Positions 24,092-30,729 of a stretch of DNA of 33,534 nucleotides are shown piece after piece; the stretch's first letter is position 1; every line of letters starts with the position of its first letter. The stretch comes from Streptomyces sp. YS415 (GTDB lineage Bacteria; Actinomycetota; Actinomycetes; Streptomycetales; Streptomycetaceae). The translations under genes and the position numbers were made by a program. The DNA lies in the NCBI RefSeq assembly GCF_023544665.1, contig NZ_JAMJFL010000047.1, forward strand, positions 1 to 33,534, in the 5' to 3' direction. The notes under the pieces are model-generated. The model worked only from the letters and a program-made list of their open reading frames with translations. It made no database searches and was not told where the DNA came from.

Positions 24092-24120
24092 ATAGTAACC
24101 GCAGGCACTGAACGACCCAA
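24092..24120 (-). promoter_or_regulatory. tig promoter
   Basis: TTGGGT (24115-24120), a 17-nt spacer and TACTAT (24092-24097) on the minus strand form a good vegetative-type promoter. The predicted leader to the GTG at 23980 is about 105 nt. Confidence 0.62.
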
Positions 24121-24124
24121 AGGC

Positions 24125-24140
24125 GATCATCCGGATGATC
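24125..24140 (-). terminator. 16-bp palindrome after tRNA-Pro
   Basis: GATCATCCGGATGATC is a perfect palindrome 7 bp past the encoded CCA of tRNA-Pro and followed on the minus strand by GCCTTT. It is probably the tRNA-Pro terminator, but it also lies 5 bp upstream of the tig -35 and could be an operator. Confidence 0.5.
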
Positions 24141-24147
24141 AGGCAGG

Positions 24148-24224
24148 TGGTCGGGGTGGCGGGATTTGAACCCACGGCCTTCCGCTCCCAAAGCGGACGC
24201 GCTACCAAGCTGCGCCACACCCCG
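24148..24224 (-). tRNA. tRNA-Pro (anticodon TGG)
   Basis: The minus strand folds into a cloverleaf: acceptor CGGGGTG pairing with CACCCCG, D-arm GCGCAGCTTGGTAGCGC, anticodon stem TCCGC/GCGGA with loop TTTGGGA (anticodon TGG, reading CCA and possibly other CCN), and T-arm GTGGGTTCAAATCCCGC. The discriminator is A and the 3' CCA is encoded. A TACCCT -10-like hexamer lies at 24240-24245. Confidence 0.97.
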
Positions 24225-24354
24225 TCTGGTGCGACACGTAGGGTACATGCCCGCAGGCCATGGGGCCGCCGCATTTATGGGGTGTGCGCCGAGGGGGGCC
24301 GACCCGCTAGGATGCCTCCAGTGCCGCGGTCGGCTGACCTGCGGCGCGTCCTGT

Positions 24355-24428
24355 GCGGGCGTAGCTCAATGGTAGAGCCCTAGTCTTCCAAACTAGCTAC
24401 GCGGGTTCGATTCCCGTCGCCCGCTCCA
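24355..24428 (+). tRNA. tRNA-Gly (anticodon TCC)
   Basis: Cloverleaf on the plus strand: acceptor GCGGGCG with CGCCCGC, D-arm GCTCAATGGTAGAGC, anticodon stem CTAGT/ACTAG with loop CTTCCAA (anticodon TCC, reading GGA/GGG), T-arm GCGGGTTCGATTCCCGT. The discriminator is T and CCA is encoded at 24426-24428. A TAGGAT -10-like hexamer is at 24308-24313. It is divergent from tRNA-Pro. Confidence 0.97.
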
Positions 24429-24437
24429 CATGACGCA

Positions 24438-24473
24438 GGGCCAGGCCAGAGGATCAATTCCTCGGCCTGGCCC
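24438..24473 (+). terminator. tRNA-Gly terminator
   Basis: GGGCCAGGCC (24438-24447) pairs with GGCCTGGCCC (24464-24473), and GAGG/CCTC continue the stem past one bulged A to a 7-nt loop. It lies 10 bp beyond the CCA, followed by GAGTCGTTT. Confidence 0.85.
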
Positions 24474-24573
24474 GAGTCGTTTACCGAGGTTCCGCCCAGT
24501 CCGTCGTCCGCGAGATGCTCGTCAGCTCGGCGATATGGCGATACGGGACGCCGGCCTCGCTCGGCTCCGCGAT

Positions 24574-24792
24574 CTAGTCGGGCACCGTGTCGGACGAGTC
24601 CTTCTTGGTGTCGGGGAACATCAATCGGGCGGCAAGGATGATCACTCCCAGGGACGCCCACGCCAGACCGTGACGTAGCCACCTCACGCCGCCCTCCCAG
24701 TCCCGGGGAGGGCCGAAGATCAGCCAGGACGCGAGAGCGATGCCGACCAGCACGCTTCCCATGCCGACCATGCGCCGTGATCCTGGACTCAT
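24574..24792 (-). CDS. Small two-helix membrane protein, function unknown
   Basis: A 72-residue protein starting MSPGSRRMVGMGSVLVG with two hydrophobic helices (about residues 11-27 and 46-61) linked by a loop containing FGPPRDWEGG, and an acidic/lysine C-terminal tail (DTKKDSSDTVPD). ATG 24792 has AGGAGA about 11 nt upstream, a slightly long spacing. I do not recognise the family. It follows a second tiny membrane-protein gene on the same strand, so they may be expressed together. Confidence 0.6.
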   Translation of the reverse strand: MSPGSRRMVGMGSVLVGIALASWLIFGPPRDWEGGVRWLRHGLAWASLGVIILAARLMFPDTKKDSSDTVPD

Positions 24793-24955
24793 GCGCCCAT
24801 GATCTCCTGCTGCCCCCGGCACCAGCAATCGAAAATGCGACGGATGCAGCGCCTCTCGCATCGCGCGCCCATCCGCTCCCGCCGGCGCGGCAGATCCCAC
24901 CCGAGCCAAGACCCCACGTGCCCCCTGCATACCCGTCGTTCGGGCGGTCCTGGGT

Positions 24956-25150
24956 CTAGAACTGGATCGAGTTGATCGTCTCGGCCAGGGAGTCGAGGAA
25001 CCGCTGGATGTCGTCGGCCATGCCGGTGGAGGCGAGGAAGAAGCCGAAGAGGACGGCGACCACCGCGGGGCCGGCCTTGAGGGAGCCACCTCGGATCAAC
25101 ACCACCAAGATGATCGCCAACAGCAGCACCACTGACAGCGAAATGGCCAC
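24956..25150 (-). CDS. Small hydrophobic protein, function unknown
   Basis: A 64-residue protein (MAISLSVVLLLAIILVVLIR) with two hydrophobic helices (about 4-19 and 26-43) and an amphipathic C-terminus (DDIQRFLDSLAETINSIQF). The GTG start at 25150 has GAGGGTG about 9 nt upstream. From memory, similar very short proteins with AVLFGFFLASTGMA-like cores recur in Streptomyces, some beside conjugative-element genes; I cannot confirm this here and no other element gene is present. Codon third positions are GC-rich, supporting a real gene. Its 5' side carries a GGGGGTGC/GCACCCCC hairpin (25189-25213). Confidence 0.7.
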   Translation of the reverse strand: MAISLSVVLLLAIILVVLIRGGSLKAGPAVVAVLFGFFLASTGMADDIQRFLDSLAETINSIQF

Positions 25151-25561
25151 AACTGATCACACCCTCGGTCGGTCCGCTCTCCCGGCCCGGGGGTGCCTGC
25201 CCCGCGCACCCCCGCCAGAACCATCGTGCCACCAACAGGCCCGCCGTATGCGGCGGGTGGGGCATCAGTGACCGCAACTCCGGCCGGTGCGGGTGGCGCC
25301 GGGCCGCGCGGCGGACCATCGGGCGCGCGTCGCAAGGGAATTCGAAGTGCCACTCGCAAGAGAAATTCGGCGTGATCGTTTCCATGTCCACACATGGTGT
25401 TCGCGGGTAATTCGAATTGTCGCCACAGGTGACTCCAACTCCAGCCCACACCTTGCCTTATGTACCATTTAGCATGGATTAAACATCACAAGGCAGGCAC
25501 ACAAGCGGTAATAGCGTCCCGCGTTTTACTCATCCGCACAGCCGCCGCTAGGGTGCCTCAG
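25151..25561. other. 411-bp intergenic region with an AT-rich half
   Basis: The part near the small hydrophobic gene is GC-rich and holds a 9-bp hairpin (CGGGGGTGC 25188-25196 with GCACCCCCG 25206-25214). From about 25376 to 25500 GC falls to about 50%, far below the surroundings. It contains the perfect palindrome AATTCGAATT (25409-25418) and an imperfect ~20-bp direct repeat, CGCAAGGGAATTCGAAGTG (25331-25349) and CGCAAGAGAAATTCGGCGTG (25355-25374). The far end is the acyltransferase promoter. No convincing gene. Confidence 0.6.
25525..25554 (+). promoter_or_regulatory. Leaderless promoter of the acyltransferase gene
   Basis: TTTACT (25525-25530, four of six matches to TTGACA), an 18-nt spacer, TAGGGT (25549-25554), then 7 nt and ATG at 25562. 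This predicts a transcript beginning at the start codon. Confidence 0.62.
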
Positions 25562-26692
25562 ATGTTCCACGCTGCCTCGCCACCCGCACAGTCGCAGGCC
25601 CCGGGAGTGCCGAGTCCGCGCTCCCCCGAGAAACAGCAAAGACAGAACACAAGAGCGGACAAGCGCGACGCCTTCTTCGACAACGCGAAGTTCCTGGCGA
25701 TCGTGCTGGTGGCCGTCGGCCACGCCTGGGAGCCCCTGAAGGGGGACAGCCGGATCCTCGAGGGCCTGTACATGGCCGTGTACGCCTTCCACATGCCGGC
25801 GTTCATCATCATCTCCGGCTTCTTCTCCCGCAGTTTCGACATGCGCCCCGACCGGCTGCGCCGGCTGATCACCGGCGTCGCCGTGCCGTACATCGTCTTC
25901 GAGACCGCGTATCCGCTGTTCAAGCGGGTGATCGACGACGACCCGGGCATGGACATCAGCCTGCTCGACCCCTGGTACCTCACCTGGTTCCTGGTCGCGC
26001 TGTTCGTCTGGCGGCTGACCACCCCGATCTGGAAGACGATTCGCCGGCCGCTGCCCGTCGCGCTCGGCATCGCGGTGCTGGCGTCCGTCACCCCGGCGAT
26101 CGGCGACGACCTCGACCTGCAGCGGGTGCTCCAGTTCCTGCCGTTCTTCGTGCTGGGCCTGCACATGAGGGCCGAGCACTTCCAGTGGGTGCGCCGACGC
26201 GCGGTACGCGTCCTGTCCGTGCCGGTGTTCGCGCTGGCGCTCGCCGTGAGCTGGTGGTCGGTGCCGCGCATGAACACCGGCTGGTTCTACCACCGCGACT
26301 CCGCGCAGGAGCTGGGCGCGCCGTGGTGGACCGGGCCCGTGATGGTGTTCGCGCTGTTCGGCTGCTCGCTGGTGCTGACGGCGTGCTTCTTCGCCTGGGT
26401 GCCGCGCCGGCACATGTGGTTCACGGCGCTGGGCGCGGGCACGCTGTACGGCTATCTGCTGCACGGTTTCGTGGTGAAGGCCGGCGACTACCGGGGCTGG
26501 TTCGACCACGACTGGCTGCACCGGCCGCTCGGCCAGATCGTCGTCACCGTCCTCGCGGCGGCGGGCGTGACGCTGCTGTGCACCTCGCCGGTGCGGCGGC
26601 TCTTCCGGGCGGTGATGGAGCCCGAGATGAAGTGGGCGTTCCGGCGGGACCCGGCGCAGGCGGCCCGCGAACGGCAGAAGGCCGGCGTCTAG
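25562..26692 (+). CDS. Acyltransferase-3 family membrane protein
   Basis: A 376-residue polytopic membrane protein of the acyltransferase 3 (OafA/fucose-4-O-acetylase-like) family, which moves acyl groups onto sugars or other envelope molecules. After a disordered N-terminal tail of ~35 residues comes the signature FFDNAKFLAIVLVAVGHAWEPL, with the conserved histidine in GHAW, then AFHMPAFIIISGFFSRS. About ten membrane helices follow, and LYGYLLHGFVVK near the C-terminus is also typical. The substrate is unknown. ATG 25562 is chosen from the TANNNT-7-ATG promoter; a GTG nine bases upstream lies inside the -10. The stop is 1 bp from the convergent HD gene, with no terminator between. Confidence 0.9.
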   Translation: MFHAASPPAQSQAPGVPSPRSPEKQQRQNTRADKRDAFFDNAKFLAIVLVAVGHAWEPLKGDSRILEGLYMAVYAFHMPAFIIISGFFSRSFDMRPDRLRRLITGVAVPYIVFETAYPLFKRVIDDDPGMDISLLDPWYLTWFLVALFVWRLTTPIWKTIRRPLPVALGIAVLASVTPAIGDDLDLQRVLQFLPFFVLGLHMRAEHFQWVRRRAVRVLSVPVFALALAVSWWSVPRMNTGWFYHRDSAQELGAPWWTGPVMVFALFGCSLVLTACFFAWVPRRHMWFTALGAGTLYGYLLHGFVVKAGDYRGWFDHDWLHRPLGQIVVTVLAAAGVTLLCTSPVRRLFRAVMEPEMKWAFRRDPAQAARERQKAGV

Positions 26693-26693
26693 T

Positions 26694-27137
26694 TCAGGAC
26701 CCGAGGCCGAGAAGTGCGCGCATGCGCGTGTACTTCTCGGTCAGGCGTCCGCGCGTCGCCTCGTCCAGGACCGCCAGGCGCTCGGGGTCCGCGTTGTGCG
26801 CCAGGTCCGCCTCCTTCACCAGCAGCGCGCCCGGCGTGGCGAGGATCCGCCCGGCGTACGCCTCCGGCGCCTCCCCCGCGCGCTTGGTGAGGGCGAGGAC
26901 GATGTCCTTCGTACGGCGGCTCAGCGCGGCCTCGTGCAGCCACCGCTCGGTGAGGGCGTCGTCCTCGACGGAGTCGTGCAGCCAGGCCGCCGCGATCTGG
27001 TCCTCGTCGCCGCCCCGGGCGCGGACGCCGTCGGCCACGGCCTGCAGGTGCTCGGCGTAGGGCCGTCCCGCCTTGTCCGTCTGGCCCTCGTGGGCGGCGC
27101 GGGCGATGGCCTCGACCTCGGGCACGGGGAGCGTCAC
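26694..27137 (-). CDS. Small HD-domain protein, MESH1/RSH-hydrolase-like
   Basis: A 147-residue single-domain HD protein resembling MESH1-type (p)ppGpp hydrolases. Likely Mn-binding and catalytic residues are all present in order: H30 (YAEH), H54-D55 (WLHD), the ED pair E58-D59 (HDSVEDD), and D111 (KEADLAHN). AHEGQTDKAGRPYAEH matches the family N-terminus, and ALTKRAGEAPEAYAGRI the helix before the last metal ligand. There is no synthetase, TGS or ACT domain. Whether it hydrolyses (p)ppGpp, NADPH or another nucleotide is unknown. GTG 27137 overlaps the stop of the upstream phosphatase gene as GTGA, implying translational coupling. Confidence 0.85.
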   Translation of the reverse strand: MTLPVPEVEAIARAAHEGQTDKAGRPYAEHLQAVADGVRARGGDEDQIAAAWLHDSVEDDALTERWLHEAALSRRTKDIVLALTKRAGEAPEAYAGRILATPGALLVKEADLAHNADPERLAVLDEATRGRLTEKYTRMRALLGLGS

Positions 27138-28324
27138 GCGTGCACCCCCGCCTGGGACGTCACCGTCGGTCCCTCCCGGCAGATCAGCAGCAGCGCGCGG
27201 TCGTCGTTGACGTCCTTGGCCACCGCCTCGATGAGATGCCAGGTCGCGCCGTGGAAGCCGCCCGCGACATAGCGGTCGGCCTCGCCGGTGAGCCGGTCGA
27301 TGCCCTCGACGATGTCGCGGTCGGAGGTTTCCACCAGACCGTCCGTGAACAGCATCAGCACGTCCCCCGGCCGCAGCGAGCCCTTCACGGGGTCGAACTG
27401 GGCGCCGTCGTACACACCCAGCAGCGGGCCCTCGGCGGCCTTCTCCTCCCAGCGGCCGCTGCCCGCGCTGAGCTGGAGGCCCGGCGGGTGGCCCGCGGAG
27501 TACAGCTCGTAGTCGCCGGAGTCCAGGTCCAGGACCAGGTGGATGGAGGTGGCGAAGCCCTCCTCCCAGTCCTGGCGGAGCAGGTAGCCGTTGGCGGCCG
27601 GGAGGAAGGCGTGCGGGGGCAGCGAGCCCAGGAGCCCGCCGAACGCGCCCGACAGCAGCAGGGCCCGCGAGCCCGCGTCCATGCCCTTGCCCGAGACGTC
27701 CGTGAGGACGACCTCCAGGGTCCGGCCGCCGTTCGTGCGGGCCGCGACGACGAAGTCACCGGAGAACGACTGGCCGCCCGCCGGGCGCAGCGCCATCTCG
27801 CGGTGCCAGCCGTTCGGCAGCGGCGGCAGCTTGCTCTGCACCCGGATGCGTTCGCGCAGGTCGAACAGCATGGTGCCGCCGCGCCGCCAGGGCACGCCGA
27901 CCCTGCTGCGGAACTGCGCGATGAGCAGGCCGACGAAGCCGCAGGCCGCGACCACCAGGACCACGCCCGGGGTGACCCGGGCGGCGCCCTCGGTGTACGG
28001 GCCGAGCTGCACCGACTCCACGATCAGGGCGGTGGCCGCGGCCGCGTACAGGCCGAGCAGGCTGGCCGGGCGCAGCAGCAGACCGCCGGCGACGATGGGC
28101 AGGACCAGCGCGGCCGGAGAGCACCAGACCGGGTTGGCCAGCGTGGTGGCCGCGATCAGCGGGACGGTGAGCAGCAGTCCGGCCAGCGCGATCCAGTCGG
28201 AGCCGTCGCCGCGGAAGTAGTCCACGGCACTTCTGCGCAGGGCGACGCGGACCCGGTGCCACTGCATACGCAACCGGGCCGCGAACGTGTCGGCGGCCGC
28301 GCGCCGCTGTCGTCCTGCTGTCAT
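27134..28324 (-). CDS. Membrane-bound SpoIIE/PP2C-family Ser/Thr phosphatase
   Basis: A 396-residue protein with a basic N-terminus, about four to five membrane helices between residues 43 and 138, and a C-terminal PP2C/SpoIIE phosphatase domain. Metal-binding and catalytic motifs are SGDF (D190), LTDVSGKGMDA (D209), LYSAGHPPGLQL, LMLFTDGLVETSD and DDRALLLICR. Such phosphatases usually dephosphorylate anti-sigma-factor antagonists; no such partner is in the window. No sensory PAS/GAF domain is seen, so sensing may be through the membrane part. ATG 28324 lies 9 nt after TAGGGT (28334-28339), giving a leader of only 2-3 nt. It is coupled to the HD gene by a 4-bp overlap and divergent from the GNAT gene. 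Confidence 0.93.
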   Translation of the reverse strand: MTAGRQRRAAADTFAARLRMQWHRVRVALRRSAVDYFRGDGSDWIALAGLLLTVPLIAATTLANPVWCSPAALVLPIVAGGLLLRPASLLGLYAAAATALIVESVQLGPYTEGAARVTPGVVLVVAACGFVGLLIAQFRSRVGVPWRRGGTMLFDLRERIRVQSKLPPLPNGWHREMALRPAGGQSFSGDFVVAARTNGGRTLEVVLTDVSGKGMDAGSRALLLSGAFGGLLGSLPPHAFLPAANGYLLRQDWEEGFATSIHLVLDLDSGDYELYSAGHPPGLQLSAGSGRWEEKAAEGPLLGVYDGAQFDPVKGSLRPGDVLMLFTDGLVETSDRDIVEGIDRLTGEADRYVAGGFHGATWHLIEAVAKDVNDDRALLLICREGPTVTSQAGVHA

Positions 28325-28333
28325 TAGTTCGGG

Positions 28334-28339
28334 ACCCTA
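28334..28339 (-). promoter_or_regulatory. Candidate -10 of the phosphatase-HD operon
   Basis: TAGGGT on the minus strand, 9 nt before ATG 28324, giving a near-leaderless transcript. The -35 match is poor. Confidence 0.45.
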
Positions 28340-28486
28340 TCCATCGGACCAGCCGCTCGGCACGGGAGGTCCCACTTGTCCCCCGTCCGAGGCTCAACTT
28401 CACAGTGAACTTCACGAGAAGCCGTCGCGCGGCCACCCGGCGGAAATTCCCTGGCTCGTCCCTCATTGCCCTGGTAGGCATGGCGC

Positions 28487-29743
28487 ATGGGGACACACTT
28501 CACGACCGGTTCGGCGATCGAGCTGCGACAGCCGGCGCCCGAGGACTGGGACACCTGGTACGACGTGCTGCTGCGCGCCTTCGGCGGGGTGCCGGAGCCC
28601 ACCGAGGAGCGTGAACTGTACCGGGAACTCACCGAGTTCGACCGGTCCCTCGGCGCCTGGGACGGTGACCTGTGCGTGGGTTCGGCCGGGGCGTTCCGCT
28701 TCCGGGTGACCGTGCCCGGCGGCGCCTCGGTGCCCGCGGCGGGGGTGACGATGGTCGGGGTCGCCGGCACGCACCGGCGACGCGGGGTCCTCACGTCGAT
28801 GATGCGCAGGCAGCTGGACGACGTGCGGTCCTGGGGCGAGCCGTTGGCGGTGCTGACGGCGTCCGAGCCCGCGATCTACGGGCGGTTCGGATACGGCGTG
28901 GCGACGCTCCAGCTCGCCGCCGAGATCGACACGAACCGGGTGCGGTTGTCGGTGCCGGCCGGGACGGATGACGTACGGCTGCGGTACGCGGCACCGGCGG
29001 ACGTGGTCGACGCGTGCGAGCAGGTCTACGCCGCGCTGGTGCCCGCCCGGCCCGGCATGCTGGCCCGGGTGCGGCCCGGCTGGGAGCGGGTGGGGGTGCT
29101 CGATCCGGAGGGCGGACGGGGCGGGGCGTCGCCGCTGCAGTGCGTGCTGGCGGAGCGGGACGGGCGGACCGTCGGATACGCCCGTTACGCGGTGCAGCCG
29201 GAGTGGGGGGTCGCCGGGAACGACGGCGTGGTGCACGTGCGGGAGCTGGCCGGGGTGGACGCGACGGCGCAGGCCGCGCTGTGGCGGTTCCTGTTCGACC
29301 TGGACCTGACGACGACGCTGAAGGTGCACGGGCGGCCGATGGACGAGGCCTGGCAGCACCAGGTGTCGGATGTACGGCGGTGCCGGCCGCGGTTCCGGGA
29401 CGGCATGTTCGTCCGGCTCGTCGAGGTCGGGGCGGCGCTTTCGGCCCGGACCTATCAGGCGCCGGTGGACGTGGTGCTGGAGGTCGAGGACGCCTTCTGC
29501 CCCTGGAACTCCGGGCGTTGGCGGCTTTCGGGGGACGCGAAGGGGGCGTCCTGCGAGCGGACCCGGGACGCGGCGGATCTGGCCCTGTCCGTACGGGAGT
29601 TGGGGTCGGCGTATCTCGGCGGGGTGAGCCTGGGGTCGCTGGCGGCCGCCGGGCGGGTGCGGGAGCTTCGCCAGGGAGCGCTGGCGGAGGCGTCGGTGGG
29701 ATTCGGCTCGGCCGTCGCGCCCTGGCTGCCGCACGGGTTCTAG
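28487..29743 (+). CDS. Eis-like GNAT-family N-acetyltransferase
   Basis: A 418-residue protein with the architecture of Eis-type acetyltransferases: an N-terminal GNAT domain with the acetyl-CoA loop VAGTHRRRGVLTSMM, a second GNAT-like domain in the middle (CVLAERDGRTVGYARY, VRELAGVDATAQAALWRFLF), and a C-terminal SCP2-like sterol-carrier fold (PVDVVLEVEDAFCPWNSG), ending in a free carboxylate at Phe. ASEPAIYGRFGYG is a common Eis signature. Family members acetylate amines, including aminoglycosides or lysines; the substrate here is unknown. ATG 28487 is preceded by TAGGCA 6 nt upstream and no ribosome-binding site, so it may be leaderless. Confidence 0.9.
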   Translation: MGTHFTTGSAIELRQPAPEDWDTWYDVLLRAFGGVPEPTEERELYRELTEFDRSLGAWDGDLCVGSAGAFRFRVTVPGGASVPAAGVTMVGVAGTHRRRGVLTSMMRRQLDDVRSWGEPLAVLTASEPAIYGRFGYGVATLQLAAEIDTNRVRLSVPAGTDDVRLRYAAPADVVDACEQVYAALVPARPGMLARVRPGWERVGVLDPEGGRGGASPLQCVLAERDGRTVGYARYAVQPEWGVAGNDGVVHVRELAGVDATAQAALWRFLFDLDLTTTLKVHGRPMDEAWQHQVSDVRRCRPRFRDGMFVRLVEVGAALSARTYQAPVDVVLEVEDAFCPWNSGRWRLSGDAKGASCERTRDAADLALSVRELGSAYLGGVSLGSLAAAGRVRELRQGALAEASVGFGSAVAPWLPHGF

Positions 29744-29750
29744 AACGGGC

Positions 29751-29849
29751 TCACGGGCGCCGGAACCAGCTCACTGGTGCGGGACCCGGCGCACAGGTGT
29801 GGGACCCGGCGCACGGATACCGGAACCGGCTCACGGGCGCTGAACCGGC
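29751..29849. repeat. 20-bp tandem repeat, five degenerate copies
   Basis: Units begin at 29751, 29771, 29791, 29811 and 29831, the first four exactly 20 bp each (for example TCACGGGCGCCGGAACCAGC and TCACTGGTGCGGGACCCGGC) and the last 19-20 bp. They fill the gap between the convergent GNAT and Nei genes. Some adjacent units can form short hairpins (GTGCG/CGCAC), but no classical terminator is seen. Confidence 0.85.
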
Positions 29850-30659
29850 TTACTTCTTCTGGCAGTTCGGGCACCAGAAGAGGTTCCGGGCGGCGAGATC
29901 GGCGGTGCGGATCTCGCCGCCACAGATGTGGCAGGGGAGGTTGGCCCTGCGGTACACGTAGACCTCGCCGCCGTGGTCGTCCACGCGCGGTGGGCGGCCC
30001 ATCGCCTCGGGCGTGTGTTCCGGGCGGACGGTGTCGATGCGGTTGTTGCGGACGCCCTCGCGCATGAGGTCCACGAGGTCGGTCCAGATCGCTTCCCACT
30101 GCCGGGGCGTGATGTCCTTGCCCGCGCGGTAGGGGTCGATGCCGTGCCGGAAGAGGACTTCCGCGCGGTAGACGTTGCCGACGCCCGCGATGATCTTCTG
30201 GTCCATGAGCAGGGCGGCGATCGTGCTGCGGCTGCGGGAGATGCGCCGGTAGGCCGTCCTCGGGTCGGCGTCGTCGCGGAGCGGGTCCGGGCCGAGGCGG
30301 TCGTGTATGGCCTGCTTCTCGGCGGGGGTGATCAGGGCGCAGGTGGTGGGGCCGCGGAGGTCGACGTACGCGGTGGTGTTCGCGAGGCGGAGGCGGACCG
30401 TATCCGTCGGCGGGGGTGCGGGGGCGGGGCCGAAGGTGACCTTGCCGAAGAGGCCGAGGTGGATGTGGACCCAGTCCGTGTCGCGGAAGCCCAGGAAGAG
30501 GTGCTTGCCGTGGGCCTCGGTGGCGGTGAGGCCGGTGGCGGTGATCAGGGCGGCGGCGTCGGAGAACTTGCCCTGGGGGCTGGTGGCCTGGGGGGCGGTG
30601 CCGGCGAAGGCGGCGGCGTAGTCCTTGGCCAGCCGGTGGATGGTGTGCCCCTCAGGCAC
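29850..30659 (-). CDS. nei: Fpg/Nei-family DNA glycosylase/AP lyase
   Basis: A 269-residue base-excision repair enzyme. The mature N-terminus PEGHT (P2 nucleophile, E3) is of the Nei (endonuclease VIII) type rather than the PELPE of Fpg. K52-like lysine lies in HGKHLFLGF, the helix-two-turn-helix in MDQKIIAGVGNVYRAEVLF, and the zinc finger cysteines at 243, 246, 263 and 266 (CHIC, CPNC). GTG 30659 is preceded by GGAGGAG 6-7 nt upstream; the frame stays open much further upstream but that overlaps rpiB. It removes oxidised pyrimidines and nicks the abasic site. It ends in a repeat-filled gap. Confidence 0.94.
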   Translation of the reverse strand: MPEGHTIHRLAKDYAAAFAGTAPQATSPQGKFSDAAALITATGLTATEAHGKHLFLGFRDTDWVHIHLGLFGKVTFGPAPAPPPTDTVRLRLANTTAYVDLRGPTTCALITPAEKQAIHDRLGPDPLRDDADPRTAYRRISRSRSTIAALLMDQKIIAGVGNVYRAEVLFRHGIDPYRAGKDITPRQWEAIWTDLVDLMREGVRNNRIDTVRPEHTPEAMGRPPRVDDHGGEVYVYRRANLPCHICGGEIRTADLAARNLFWCPNCQKK

Positions 30660-30688
30660 GGTGGCTCCTCCGAACGGGCTGGAAATGC

Positions 30689-30723
30689 GACCGGCGTCTT
30701 CGTCTTCGTACGGGACGCCGGTC
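30689..30723 (-). terminator. Hairpin after rpiB
   Basis: GACCGGCGTC (30689-30698) pairs perfectly with GACGCCGGTC (30714-30723), 15-nt loop, 7 bp past the rpiB stop. It is a likely terminator or attenuator between rpiB and nei. Confidence 0.72.
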
Positions 30724-30729
30724 GGGGCC

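Noticed and set aside
23981..24274. Extended tig start upstream of 23980
   Set aside because: It would translate the tRNA-Pro gene and the tig promoter; the conserved N-terminus and a good ribosome-binding site are at 23980.
24355..24428. tRNA-Gly as an occupied attachment site of an integrative element
   Set aside because: No repeated copy of the tRNA 3' end, integrase or excisionase was seen within the window.
24789..25451. Possible 220-codon minus-strand gene starting near METITPNFSCEWHFEF
   Set aside because: It runs through the AT-rich intergenic region and then overlaps the small hydrophobic gene in another frame. Third-position GC is lower than in neighbours, and no ribosome-binding site or family match is seen.
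25460..25561. N-terminal extension of the acyltransferase beginning MYHLAWIKHH
   Set aside because: It crosses the AT-rich promoter region and the TTTACT/TAGGGT boxes and does not resemble the family N-terminus.
29751..29849. CRISPR array
   Set aside because: Units are contiguous 20-mers with no spacers and there are no cas genes.
29740..30099. 119-codon minus-strand frame through the 20-bp repeats
   Set aside because: It is out of frame with the Nei gene, whose zinc finger and stop at 29850 are clear; the repeat gap shows no coding signal.
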